Origin: Nocardioides ganghwensis
GTDB taxonomy: Bacteria > Actinomycetota > Actinomycetes > Propionibacteriales > Nocardioidaceae
Reading direction: 5' to 3'
Assembly (NCBI RefSeq): GCF_014779655.1
Contig: NZ_JACXYX010000005.1
Span: 186,001-250,000, forward strand
DNA: 64,000 nucleotides
Shown: positions 46,316-54,210 of the stretch, in pieces
Layout of the letters: every line of letters starts with the position of its first letter
Numbering within the stretch: the stretch's first letter is position 1
The notes under the pieces: model-generated
The model's input: the letters and a program-made list of their open reading frames with translations, nothing else
Databases searched by the model: none
Told to the model about the DNA's origin: nothing
Position numbers and translations under genes: made by a program

Positions 46316-47143
46316 ATGTCGCGGTTCGTAGGCGGCGCGAACCGTGTGTGGTCCCCTTGGACGATGGACGACGAGGACTATGCCCGGCAGCTGCATGCGA
46401 TCCTCACCGCGCCGCCCGATCCGCGGATCTCGCCGGGACACCTCGGCGACGACTGGATCGACCGCGGCGACGGATTCGGCACTGACGTGAAGGTGACGGC
46501 GATCGCCGTGGTCCCTGGGGAACATGGCAACCAGCTCGACATCTCCTACGTGCTCGACCTTCCAGACGATGTGGTCGTTCCCCGGGAGGGTTCCCTGCTG
46601 CTCCCCCTCGACGCTGAGTGGCGAGAGGTGAGCGGCTACACCGAGCCCGAGGACTACGCGCCTCGCATCGCATCGCGGCTGGTGCGCCACATCCCTGAGC
46701 ACGTCAGGGCACACGAGCAGTCCCGGGACGACGACCGTGACTTGCCCGCGCGTGCCGAGCAGCACGCCATGCTCCTGGAGGTGCTCGCCCACGAGGGTCA
46801 GGTCGATCAGCAGGCCCCGAACCGCTACGTCGTAAGGCGCGAAGGGCGGCAAGATCTCACTGTTCTCGTGACGCCCGACCAGTGGGAACGGGTGATCCGG
46901 AGACACGGGCTGCGGCGCACGTGGCTCCTCGAGCACTTCGACGAGTTGTTCGCCTCAACTCCTCCGGAGGAGCGCTTCCTCGTCTTCTGGGAGGGTGACG
47001 TCACGACCTCGACGCGGGAGAAGCTGCCTCCCGCCAAGAGGCCGTTCCCCCCGCTGAGCGAGACCCGGCGCCGACTGGCCGAGGCGCGGGCGAGTGGTCG
47101 GGACATCGGCTGGTTCGCCTACACGCCCGGGTCGCGCGACTGA
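46316..47143 (+). CDS. Hypothetical cytoplasmic protein (275 aa)
   Basis: A 275-residue acidic, non-membrane protein. An N-terminal domain (about 17-120) has a DDWIDRGDGFGTDVKVTAIAV strand and a beta-rich LPDDVVVPREGSLLLPLDAEW stretch. The C-terminal part holds TVLVTPDQWERVIRRHG and FLVFWEGDVTTST. No family was recognised. The ATG at 46316 follows GGGACT-like bases; a second in-frame ATG at 46364 (MDDEDYARQ) would remove 16 residues and could be the true start. Third-base GC is lower than in the core genes, so it may be a lineage-specific gene. It faces the second HNH gene. Confidence 0.7.
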   Translation: MSRFVGGANRVWSPWTMDDEDYARQLHAILTAPPDPRISPGHLGDDWIDRGDGFGTDVKVTAIAVVPGEHGNQLDISYVLDLPDDVVVPREGSLLLPLDAEWREVSGYTEPEDYAPRIASRLVRHIPEHVRAHEQSRDDDRDLPARAEQHAMLLEVLAHEGQVDQQAPNRYVVRREGRQDLTVLVTPDQWERVIRRHGLRRTWLLEHFDELFASTPPEERFLVFWEGDVTTSTREKLPPAKRPFPPLSETRRRLAEARASGRDIGWFAYTPGSRD

Positions 47144-47187
47144 CCTCCCGCGCGTGCTGGCTCCCCTCGTGTGGACGCGGTGGCAGG

Positions 47188-47202
47188 AGGGGGGCACCCC
47201 CT
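47188..47202. terminator. Possible terminator between convergent genes
   Basis: AGGGGG (47188-47193) pairs with CCCCCT (47197-47202) across a three-base loop. It lies between the hypothetical gene and the second HNH gene. Confidence 0.45.
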
Positions 47203-47295
47203 GGCAGCCGGCGACGCACCTGGTCAGAGCGGCGAGTGGGGCTTGGCGTGCCTGTGACCCCGACCAGTCGGTCTCTGGCGGGGTGTGGGGCGGGG

Positions 47296-48759
47296 TCATC
47301 GTCGGCGTGGTCGCTGGATGCCGGGTGGTGCGGGTGGGTCGAGTGCGGTGGTGCCTGATCTGTCGCGGCGGTAGCGGTGGCCGTGGGGGCTGGTCCACTC
47401 GAACACCCCGGGCGCGGTCATCCGGTAGTTCCAGGCCGAATGCGTCTTGAGCCGGTGGTGGAACCGGCACAGGCAGGCGAGGTTGTCCGTGATCGTCGAC
47501 CCGGGTTGGGGTCTGCCCTCGGCCTCGGCGTGATGGTCGTACGCGGTGATGTGGTCGATGTCGCAGCCGCGGGCCGGTCTCGTGCACCACGGGAACACGC
47601 AGGTGCGGTCGCGGAGAATGATTTGCTCACGGATCCGGTCCGGGATCTCGTAGCCCTGGGCGGTGAGCTGGGCGTTGAGGTCGATCACGGGCTTGATCGT
47701 CACCGTTGTGCGGCTGTCGGCGCACCACGACCGGACCTGGTCCAGCAGCACGAGACGCTGCCCGTTCTCCATCCGACCCGTGGAGCCGAACACGGTCTGC
47801 TCGCCGACCACGGAGGCGTCGAAGTGGGCGTGGATGACGACCTCACGCGCCGCCGGCAGGTCCGGCCGGTCGTCGGTGGAGTCCGCCCGGTCCTGTCTCC
47901 GGGTCTCCGGGTGCGGCCCGCTGGCGCGGTCCGTGCCCGGGCCCCCGGTCAGGAGGTCGAGCGCGGTCTGGGTGCGGGCGAGGTCCCCGAGGGCCTTGGC
48001 CCGCCGCACGTCGAGCGATTCGGTGGAGCCGAGGGCCTTCCGGACTGCTGCGTGGTGCGCGACGGCGCGGTCGAGGTCGAGGGCGTCGGCGATGTCGAGG
48101 TCGGCCTCGAGGTGCAGGGTGCCGGCGTAGTGCACGTCGTCGGTGTCCACGGTGACGTGACGGGGGTCGACGTGCTGCCATCCGTCCTCGGGGTCGGCGG
48201 TGGGGTCGGCGGTGGCGAGGTCGTAGCGCTTGATCGTCTCCGCGACGAGCCGGTCGAGCTGCGCAGGACCGATCCGCCCGGCCACGGCGGCGACCTGGGA
48301 GTCGACGAACCCCGCCGCCTCAGCCGTCAGCGAAGGAGTCGAGTGGATCGTCGTCTCCGCAACCGCACGGGCCCGCCACGCCGGGACCCGGCCGGCGTGG
48401 ACTTGCGCCCACAACCGCGGCAGGCGGTGGCGCAGCTCGAGGGCGTGGCCGATGAGCTTCTTCGCCGCCGTCGGGGAGATGCCGAGCACGGTGCCGAGCT
48501 CGGCGACACAGAACTCCGCCACCAAGGGAGTCCCTTCGCCGGCGATGGGCTCCTCGTGCTCACACCCCGGCACCGTGAAGGACGCGGCGTCGTGGATCGA
48601 CTCCGGCGGGTGCAGGTCCGCCCACGCCGCGGCGAGACCGAGCTGGCGGGCGGCCTCGGCGTGCTCGAGGTCGCGGGAGGCCTTGATCGAGGCGAGCAGC
48701 TCGGAGGCCGAGAGGTCGTCTGCGACCCCTCTTGCCTGGACTGCCAGTTGCTCGATCAT
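47296..48759 (-). CDS. DUF222 / 13E12-type HNH endonuclease-domain protein (copy 2)
   Basis: A 487-residue member of the same family as the gene at 14.3 kb, on the opposite strand. It shares the DUF222 segments GEGTPLVAEFCVAELG and LRHRLPRLWAQV, and a C-terminal HNH with CVFPWC (C387, C392), CDIDHITAYDHH and NLACLCRFHHRLKTH. The start was set at ATG 48759 because TACAAT ends 7 bases before it. A longer version to 48819 would include the promoter as coding. The two copies are diverged outside these motifs, so recent duplication is not indicated. Function unknown. Confidence 0.88.
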   Translation of the reverse strand: MIEQLAVQARGVADDLSASELLASIKASRDLEHAEAARQLGLAAAWADLHPPESIHDAASFTVPGCEHEEPIAGEGTPLVAEFCVAELGTVLGISPTAAKKLIGHALELRHRLPRLWAQVHAGRVPAWRARAVAETTIHSTPSLTAEAAGFVDSQVAAVAGRIGPAQLDRLVAETIKRYDLATADPTADPEDGWQHVDPRHVTVDTDDVHYAGTLHLEADLDIADALDLDRAVAHHAAVRKALGSTESLDVRRAKALGDLARTQTALDLLTGGPGTDRASGPHPETRRQDRADSTDDRPDLPAAREVVIHAHFDASVVGEQTVFGSTGRMENGQRLVLLDQVRSWCADSRTTVTIKPVIDLNAQLTAQGYEIPDRIREQIILRDRTCVFPWCTRPARGCDIDHITAYDHHAEAEGRPQPGSTITDNLACLCRFHHRLKTHSAWNYRMTAPGVFEWTSPHGHRYRRDRSGTTALDPPAPPGIQRPRRR

Positions 48760-48766
48760 GCGTTCG

Positions 48767-48772
48767 ATTGTA
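48767..48772 (-). promoter_or_regulatory. -10 hexamer TACAAT of the second DUF222-HNH gene
   Basis: A near-consensus -10 on the minus strand ends seven bases before the ATG at 48759. It is the best-matching hexamer of the leaderless set, although no -35 at normal spacing was seen. Confidence 0.55.
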
Positions 48773-48900
48773 GGGATGGCCACCGACACTGGCCTCGAAC
48801 GGCGGCGGTCTCGACACACCCGCTCGTCCCTCGCGGGCTACGCGACCCGCGATATGGGTGAGCGGGGCGGCGCTCGCCACTCGATCACCTACGCGGTGCG

Positions 48901-49422
48901 TCAGCCCCGCGCGACGTACCGGGACCATGGCCAGCCACCGGTCCTGCTCTCAGGGGTGAGGTCGGCGTCGCTCCCGATCTCGGTGATCACCCGTACGCGG
49001 ACAGCGCCGTAGTCGCCGGCTCGGAAGCAGGCGGCCGGCAACCGAACGGACGCGGTCTCGGCATCGCTGTCCCAGTCGACCCGCAGTCCCGAGCAGTCCT
49101 GCCGCCCGCCCTCGGCGAGCAGGCCCGCCCGGTCGCCCGCGGCGCGGTGTGTACCGAAGACCACGACCTGGTCGCGAGCCTGTGTGCCACGAGCCTGGAT
49201 GCGGACGCCAAGATCGCCCACTGCGACGCGGACGAACGAGACGTCCACGCGGATCGCGCCCTTGCCGTTGGCCACCGTCACCCCGGTGATGTCGAGCCGC
49301 CGTCCCTTCAGGCCATCGCCTGCGGGGTCGGACAGGTGGTGGGTGTCGGAGCTGGCAGGCGACGCCGGGAGGAGCAGGGCTGCCGACGCGACGGCCGCGG
49401 CGAGGCGCGAGGTGGGACGCAT
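48901..49422 (-). CDS. Hypothetical secreted protein (173 aa)
   Basis: A 173-residue protein with a signal peptide (about 1-25, LAAAVASAALLLPASPASS). It then has a beta-rich region starting SDPAGDGLKGRRLDITGVTVANG, with two cysteines that could form a disulfide. The SDPAGD and LDITGVTV segments resemble small beta-sandwich proteins exported by actinobacteria. No function was recognised. The ATG follows TAGCCT by seven bases. It lies between the HNH gene (upstream, 141-base gap) and the RarD gene on the same strand. Confidence 0.65.
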   Translation of the reverse strand: MRPTSRLAAAVASAALLLPASPASSDTHHLSDPAGDGLKGRRLDITGVTVANGKGAIRVDVSFVRVAVGDLGVRIQARGTQARDQVVVFGTHRAAGDRAGLLAEGGRQDCSGLRVDWDSDAETASVRLPAACFRAGDYGAVRVRVITEIGSDADLTPESRTGGWPWSRYVARG

Positions 49423-49429
49423 GCCGCGA

Positions 49430-49435
49430 AGGCTA
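49430..49435 (-). promoter_or_regulatory. -10-like hexamer TAGCCT
   Basis: It ends seven bases before the ATG at 49422 on the minus strand, in the leaderless layout. Confidence 0.45.
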
Positions 49436-49471
49436 CGGCTGCGACGACCCTGGCGGAGGAGAAGCGGTGGA

Positions 49472-50380
49472 TCAGATCGCGCTGGCCTGCGCGACCAGCC
49501 GCAGCTGGCGGCGTCGGTGGTTGACCGCCTCGACGGTGAAGATCACGAGCGCGACCCACACCAGGCCGAAGCCGATCCAGCGGCTCGCGGGCATGTCCTC
49601 GCGAAAGACGAGCAGGCCGAGGGCGAACTGGATGGTCGGGGCGAGATACTGCAGGAGGCCCAGGGAGACCATCGACACCCGGATGGCGGCGGCGCCGAAG
49701 AGCATCAGGGGCACCGCGGTGATGATGCCGGTCGTGGTGAGCAGCAGCGCGTGCCCGAGACCGTGCGTACCGAAGTTGGACTGGCCCGCCGCCACCAGCC
49801 AGCCGATGTACGCCGCGGCGAACGGCGCGATGACCATCGTCTCCAGGGTGATGCTCTCGACCGCACCGACGCCGGCCTGCTTCTTGAGCAGCCCGTAGGT
49901 GCCGAACGAGAACGCGAGGACCAACGCCACCCACGGCGGCCGGCCGTAGTCGACGGTGAGCACGACGACCGCGACGAACGCGATGGCCATGGCGATCCAC
50001 TGCAGGCGCCTCAGCCGCTCGCCGAGGACGAGGACGCCCATGAGCACGGTGACGAGCGGGTTGATGAAGTAGCCCAGCGACGTCTCGACGACGCGGCCGT
50101 TGTTGACGCCCCAGATGTAGCCGCCCCAGTTGACCGTGATCACGACGGCCGCGCAGCCGATCAGGAGCAGCCGGCGACGGTCGCGAACCAGCGCGCGGAA
50201 GTGGTGCACCCGCCGGGCGAGCACGAGGATCACCGCCATCGTCAGCACCGACCAGACGATGCGGTGCGCGAGGATCTCGATCGCGCCGCCGGGCTCGAGC
50301 AGCGTCCAGTAGAGCGGGAAGGTGCCCCACAGGGTGTACGCCGACGCGCCGAAGATCAGTCCACGACGGCTATCTGGCAC
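49472..50380 (-). CDS. rarD: RarD-type EamA family transporter
   Basis: A 302-residue membrane protein with ten hydrophobic helices in two repeats of the drug/metabolite transporter superfamily. The RarD subgroup is shown by [19 protein letters not shown] (8-26), [36 protein letters not shown] and the second-repeat [25 protein letters not shown]. The transported compound is unknown; family members are linked to chloramphenicol sensitivity and amino-acid export. The GTG at 50380 follows TACACT by 6 bases. It is divergent from the small secreted gene at 50.5 kb. Confidence 0.92.
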   Translation of the reverse strand: MPDSRRGLIFGASAYTLWGTFPLYWTLLEPGGAIEILAHRIVWSVLTMAVILVLARRVHHFRALVRDRRRLLLIGCAAVVITVNWGGYIWGVNNGRVVETSLGYFINPLVTVLMGVLVLGERLRRLQWIAMAIAFVAVVVLTVDYGRPPWVALVLAFSFGTYGLLKKQAGVGAVESITLETMVIAPFAAAYIGWLVAAGQSNFGTHGLGHALLLTTTGIITAVPLMLFGAAAIRVSMVSLGLLQYLAPTIQFALGLLVFREDMPASRWIGFGLVWVALVIFTVEAVNHRRRQLRLVAQASAI

Positions 50381-50386
50381 TCACGG

Positions 50387-50392
50387 AGTGTA
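50387..50392 (-). promoter_or_regulatory. -10-like hexamer TACACT of rarD
   Basis: It ends six bases before the rarD GTG on the minus strand, and no ribosome site is present. Confidence 0.5.
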
Positions 50393-50478
50393 GTTGCGGC
50401 TCGTCGCCTACGATGGTGCGGTCTCGGGGTGGGGTACCCCGACGGTCAGACGCCATCGTTCTCGAGGGGGAATCAACC

Positions 50479-50889
50479 ATGCGGACACTCCGCACCGTCC
50501 TGGCGGCACTGCTCGCCGCACTGCTCGTCGCCGGCGTGCTCAGCGCGAGCGCGAGCGCCGGGTCGCAGCCCAAGCGGATCATCGACGAGATCCCGCCGGA
50601 CACCAAGCAGGTCTCCTACAACGCCTTCAAGCTCAAGGGCACCGTCATGGAGCCGCAGCTCGACGGCACGCTGCTGCCCTACGCCAACCAGCAGGTGAAG
50701 ATCCTCAAGAAGAAGTGCGGCACCTGCAAGTGGAAGACCGTCAAGAAGATCAAGACCAACGACAGCGGCGTCTTCAAGACCCGCATCTACGCCCCCGAGA
50801 GGGGTCGCTGGAAGTGGCGCTCGAAGGTCGACCACTCCAACGGCTACGGCAACACCAAGGGCGAGGTCTGGACGCTCTACTTCGACTGA
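50479..50889 (+). CDS. Hypothetical secreted Lys-rich protein (136 aa)
   Basis: A 136-residue protein with a signal peptide (1-26, LRTVLAALLAALLVAGVLS). The mature domain is basic and beta-rich, with one Cys pair in KKCGTCKWKTV and the segments VKIKTNDSGVFKTRI and GRWKWRSKV. The repeated pattern resembles a single extracellular Ig-like or carbohydrate-binding strand set; the Lys-rich domain before the GH16 catalytic part at 21.4-22.6 kb has a similar texture. ATG 50479 has GAGGGGG upstream. No family was recognised. Confidence 0.68.
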   Translation: MRTLRTVLAALLAALLVAGVLSASASAGSQPKRIIDEIPPDTKQVSYNAFKLKGTVMEPQLDGTLLPYANQQVKILKKKCGTCKWKTVKKIKTNDSGVFKTRIYAPERGRWKWRSKVDHSNGYGNTKGEVWTLYFD

Positions 50890-50904
50890 CCCACAGCCGG
50901 AGCC

Positions 50905-50962
50905 GACACCTGGACGAGCAGCTGGACGACCAGGCAGACGATCAGATGATCGTCCAGGTGTC
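50905..50962. terminator. Bidirectional terminator at the end of korB
   Basis: Perfect 13-base arms (GACACCTGGACGA at 50905-50917 and TCGTCCAGGTGTC at 50950-50962) with a 32-base loop span the korB stop. The flanking genes are convergent. Confidence 0.6.
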
Positions 50963-52054
50963 GCCACCGCCGATCAGCGCCGCCAGTCGTGCGGCGCGGT
51001 CGGCGGTGTCGTCATTTCCGGAGGCGTCGGGAGTGGCCGCGGCCACCTGCTCGCGCGCCTGGTCGTCGTACGTCGGGCGCTCGACCTGGCGGAAGATGCC
51101 GATGGGCGAGGTGTTGAGGTAGCCCGAGTCGGTCAGCCGCGAGATGCCGAAGGCGACGGTGGGGTCCTCGTTGTGGGCGTCGTGGACGAGGATGTCCGCG
51201 GCTGCCACGTCGGCGGTCGCGACGACCTTCACGCCGCCGGTCTGCTCGTCGCGCACCAGGGCCTTCGCGCCCTCGGCGCCGAAGGTGACCGGCTGGCCGT
51301 GCACGAGCGGGATGATCGCGTCGGCCTTGGTGTCGGGCGACTTGATCGCGTCGAAGGCGCCGTCGTTGAAGATCGGGCAGTTCTGGTAGATCTCGACCAG
51401 CGACGTGCCCCGGTGGGCGGCGGCCGCAGCGAGCACGGACGTGAGGTGCTTGCGGTCGGAGTCGATCGTGCGCGCCACGAACGACGCCTCGGCACCGAGC
51501 GCGAGGGACACCGGGTTGAACGGGTGGTCGAGCGAGCCCATCGGGGTCGACTTGGTGATCTTGCCGGTCTCCGACGTGGGGGAGTACTGGCCCTTGGTGA
51601 GCCCGTAGATGCGGTTGTTGAAGAGCAGGATCGTCATGTTGACGTTGCGGCGCAGGGCGTGGATGAGGTGGTTGCCGCCGATCGACAGCGCGTCGCCGTC
51701 GCCGGTGACGACCCACACCGACAGGTCCTCGCGGGCCGTGGCGATGCCGGTCGCGATGGACGGCGCGCGACCGTGGATCGAGTGCATGCCGTAGGTGTCG
51801 AGGTAGTAGGGGAACCGCGACGAGCAACCGATGCCGGAGACGAAGACGATGTTCTCGCGGCGCAGGCCGAGGTCCGGCAGGAACGACTGCACGGCCTTGA
51901 GCACGGCGTAGTCGCCGCACCCGGGGCACCAGCGGACCTCCTGGTCGGAGGTGAAGTCCTTGCCGGTCTGCGGCTGGGCGCCCTCGGGCAGGGTCGGGAC
52001 GCCCTCGGTGCCGGAACGCAGGCCCGGGAGGCCCAGGTCAGCAGGAATGCTCAT
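50942..52054 (-). CDS. korB: 2-oxoglutarate:ferredoxin oxidoreductase beta subunit
   Basis: The 370-residue beta subunit carries thiamine diphosphate and one [4Fe-4S] cluster and with KorA decarboxylates 2-oxoglutarate to succinyl-CoA while reducing ferredoxin. Cluster ligands are C43 and C46 (WCPGCGD) and C77 (GIGCSS), with a fourth in YQNCPIF. The ThDP/Mg loop is GDGDALSIGGNH (118-129) with N146 in LFNNRIYGL. The ATG at 52054 overlaps the korA stop by one base (TGATG); an upstream ATG at 52087 lies inside korA. The mycobacterial KorAB provides an alternative to oxoglutarate dehydrogenase. A pyruvate-specific enzyme is less likely by gene length. Confidence 0.93.
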   Translation of the reverse strand: MSIPADLGLPGLRSGTEGVPTLPEGAQPQTGKDFTSDQEVRWCPGCGDYAVLKAVQSFLPDLGLRRENIVFVSGIGCSSRFPYYLDTYGMHSIHGRAPSIATGIATAREDLSVWVVTGDGDALSIGGNHLIHALRRNVNMTILLFNNRIYGLTKGQYSPTSETGKITKSTPMGSLDHPFNPVSLALGAEASFVARTIDSDRKHLTSVLAAAAAHRGTSLVEIYQNCPIFNDGAFDAIKSPDTKADAIIPLVHGQPVTFGAEGAKALVRDEQTGGVKVVATADVAAADILVHDAHNEDPTVAFGISRLTDSGYLNTSPIGIFRQVERPTYDDQAREQVAAATPDASGNDDTADRAARLAALIGGGDTWTII

Positions 52055-53979
52055 CAGATGTGCTCCTTCTGGGTGGGCTCGCCCCACACGCCGAGGTCGA
52101 TGTCGATCCCCTCGGCCTGTCCGACCAGCTCGCCGATGGCGTGGGCGAGCTCGGTGGCCTTGAGGGGCAGTCCGCGGACGTGGTTGTAGCCGACCGCGTC
52201 GACGAGGTACTTCGCGCGCAGCAGCAGGGAGAGCTGGCCGAGGTTCATCTCGGGCACGAGCACCTTGTCGTAGCCCTTGAGGACCTCACCGAGGTTGCTC
52301 GGGAACGGGTTGAGGTGGCGCAGGTGCGCCTGCGCGACGTGGTAGCCGGCCTTGCGCACGCGGCGTACGCCGGCGCCGATCGGGCCGTAGGTCGACCCCC
52401 AGCCCAGCACGAGGACCTTCGCCTCGCCGGACGGGTCGTCGACCTCCACCAGCGGGATCGAGTCGGCGATCCGGTCGACCTTGGCCTGGCGGGTGCGGAC
52501 CATGAAGTCGTGGTTGGCCGGGTCGTAGGAGATGTTGCCGTGCCCGTCGCCCTTCTCGAGCCCGCCGATGCGGTGCTCGAGGCCGGGGGTGCCCGGGATC
52601 GCCCACGGGCGCGCGAGGGTCTCGTCGTCGCGGAGGTAGGGCCAGAACTCGGCCTCCTCGCCTGAGCCGTGGTTCTTCTCGGTGGCGAAGGCCGGGTCGA
52701 TGACCGGCAGCTCGTCGACGGTCGGCACCCGCCACGGCTCGGAGCCGTTGGCGAGGTAGCCGTCGGAGAGCAGAAGCACGGGGGTCCGGTAGGTGACCGC
52801 GATCCGGGTGGCCTCGACGGCCGCCGCGAAGCAGTCGCCGGGGGACTGGGGCGCGACGATCGGCACCGGCGCCTCGCCGTTGCGGCCGAACATCGCCTGC
52901 AGCAGGTCGGCCTGCTCGGTCTTGGTGGGCAGGCCGGTGGAGGGGCCGCCGCGCTGGACGTCGATGACCACGAGCGGGAGCTCGGTCATCACCGCGAGGC
53001 CGATCGCCTCGGACTTGAGCGCCACGCCCGGGCCGGAGGTGGACGTCACGCCGAGGTGCCCGGCGTACGACGCGCCGATCGCGGCACCCACGCCGGCGAT
53101 CTCGTCCTCGGCCTGGAAGGTCGTCACGCCGAAGGACTTGTGCTTCGACAGCTCGTGGAGGATGTCGGAGGCCGGGGTGATCGGGTAGGTCCCGAGGAAC
53201 ACCGGCAGGCCGGACTGCACGCCACCGGCGACGAGGCCGTACGCCAGCGCGAGGTTGCCGGTGATGTTGCGGTAGGTGCCGGGCGGCATGACGGCCGGCT
53301 TGATCTCGTACTGGACCGCGAAGGCCTCGGTGGTCTCACCGAAGTTCCAGCCGGCCTTGAAGGCCGTCACGTTGGCGTCGCGGATGTCGGGCACCTTGGC
53401 GAAGCGCTTGGCGAGGAACGACGTCGTCGGCTCGGTCGGGCGCCCGTACATCCAGGACAGCAGGCCGAGCGCGAACATGTTCTTGGCGCGGGACGCGTCC
53501 TTGCGGGAGAGGCCGAACTCCTTGACCGCCTCGACCGTCATGCCCGTGAGGTCCACGGTGTGGAGGGCGTACTCGGCGAGGGTGTCGTTGTCGAGGGGGT
53601 TCTCGGTGTAGCCGGCCTTCGTCAGGTTGCGCGCGGTGAAGTCGTGCGTGTCGACGATGATCGTGGCGCCCTTGTGGAGGTCGCCGAGGTTGGCACGCAA
53701 CGCGGCCGGGTTCATCGCGACGAGCACGTCGGGGGCGTCGCCCGCGGTGAGGATGTCGTGGTCGGCGAAGTGCACCTGGAACGACGAGACGCCGGGGAGC
53801 GTGCCCTGGGGCGCGCGGATCTCGGCGGGGAAGTTGGGCAGGGTCACCAGGTCGTTGCCGAACGCGGCGGTCTCCTGGGTGAACCGGTCACCGGTGAGCT
53901 GCATGCCGTCGCCGGAGTCGCCCGCGAACCGGATGATGACGCGGTCGAGCTGCTTGACCTGCTTGGCGGGTTGGGTCAC
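52054..53979 (-). CDS. korA: 2-oxoglutarate:ferredoxin oxidoreductase alpha/gamma subunit
   Basis: A 641-residue fused subunit. The gamma domain is N-terminal (GDSGDGMQLTGDRF, about 17-200) and the alpha domain follows, with GTYPITPASDILHELSKHK, the EDEIAGVGAAIGASYAGH segment and a GPGVALKSEAIGLAVMTELPLVV region typical of the pyrimidine-binding part. The GTG at 53979 was chosen because GGGGCAAGAG precedes it and the conserved start QLDRVIIRFAGDSGDG lies just after. The longer frame to 54120 covers the upstream region. A TACTGT (54029-54034, minus) may be its -10, leaving a leader of about 40 bases. It is divergent from the sulfate transporter. Confidence 0.93.
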   Translation of the reverse strand: MTQPAKQVKQLDRVIIRFAGDSGDGMQLTGDRFTQETAAFGNDLVTLPNFPAEIRAPQGTLPGVSSFQVHFADHDILTAGDAPDVLVAMNPAALRANLGDLHKGATIIVDTHDFTARNLTKAGYTENPLDNDTLAEYALHTVDLTGMTVEAVKEFGLSRKDASRAKNMFALGLLSWMYGRPTEPTTSFLAKRFAKVPDIRDANVTAFKAGWNFGETTEAFAVQYEIKPAVMPPGTYRNITGNLALAYGLVAGGVQSGLPVFLGTYPITPASDILHELSKHKSFGVTTFQAEDEIAGVGAAIGASYAGHLGVTSTSGPGVALKSEAIGLAVMTELPLVVIDVQRGGPSTGLPTKTEQADLLQAMFGRNGEAPVPIVAPQSPGDCFAAAVEATRIAVTYRTPVLLLSDGYLANGSEPWRVPTVDELPVIDPAFATEKNHGSGEEAEFWPYLRDDETLARPWAIPGTPGLEHRIGGLEKGDGHGNISYDPANHDFMVRTRQAKVDRIADSIPLVEVDDPSGEAKVLVLGWGSTYGPIGAGVRRVRKAGYHVAQAHLRHLNPFPSNLGEVLKGYDKVLVPEMNLGQLSLLLRAKYLVDAVGYNHVRGLPLKATELAHAIGELVGQAEGIDIDLGVWGEPTQKEHI

Positions 53980-54136
53980 CTCTTGCCCCTGCTTCCTACG
54001 TGTCTCGAGAGTCCTCTCCCAACCCCCAACAGTAGCCGCGGGACGGGCGATGCGATCCCGCTCCCCACGTGATGGACGCCTCCTGAGCAGCGTCCACGCG
54101 CAGGGCGTGACCCACGACACGCGGGCACTCGACGAC

Positions 54137-54181
54137 CAATGTCACCGAGGTCAATAAAGTCATGTATGTTACTCGACATTG
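54137..54181. promoter_or_regulatory. A/T-rich control region of the sulfate ABC operon with inverted and direct repeats
   Basis: CAATGTC (54137-54143) and GACATTG (54175-54181) form perfect 7-base inverted arms. TCACCGA occurs directly twice (54142-54148, 54183-54189). Between them the sequence is unusually A/T-rich, with a TATGTT -10 candidate at 54165-54170. A regulator responding to sulfur supply could bind here. No known consensus was matched. Confidence 0.5.
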
Positions 54182-54210
54182 CTCACCGATCGAGAAAGCC
54201 GAGATCCCCC

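Noticed and set aside
14333..48759. Prophage or genomic island between the HNH genes
   Set aside because: The intervening genes are core respiratory genes with normal composition and no phage or mobility genes.
48760..48819. Extended second DUF222 protein starting at 48819
   Set aside because: The TACAAT promoter and spacing fit the ATG at 48759 better, and the extension is Arg-rich without motifs.
54000..54210. SAM or cysteine riboswitch before the sulfate transporter
   Set aside because: No multi-stem conserved riboswitch core was seen; the region is A/T-rich with simple repeats.
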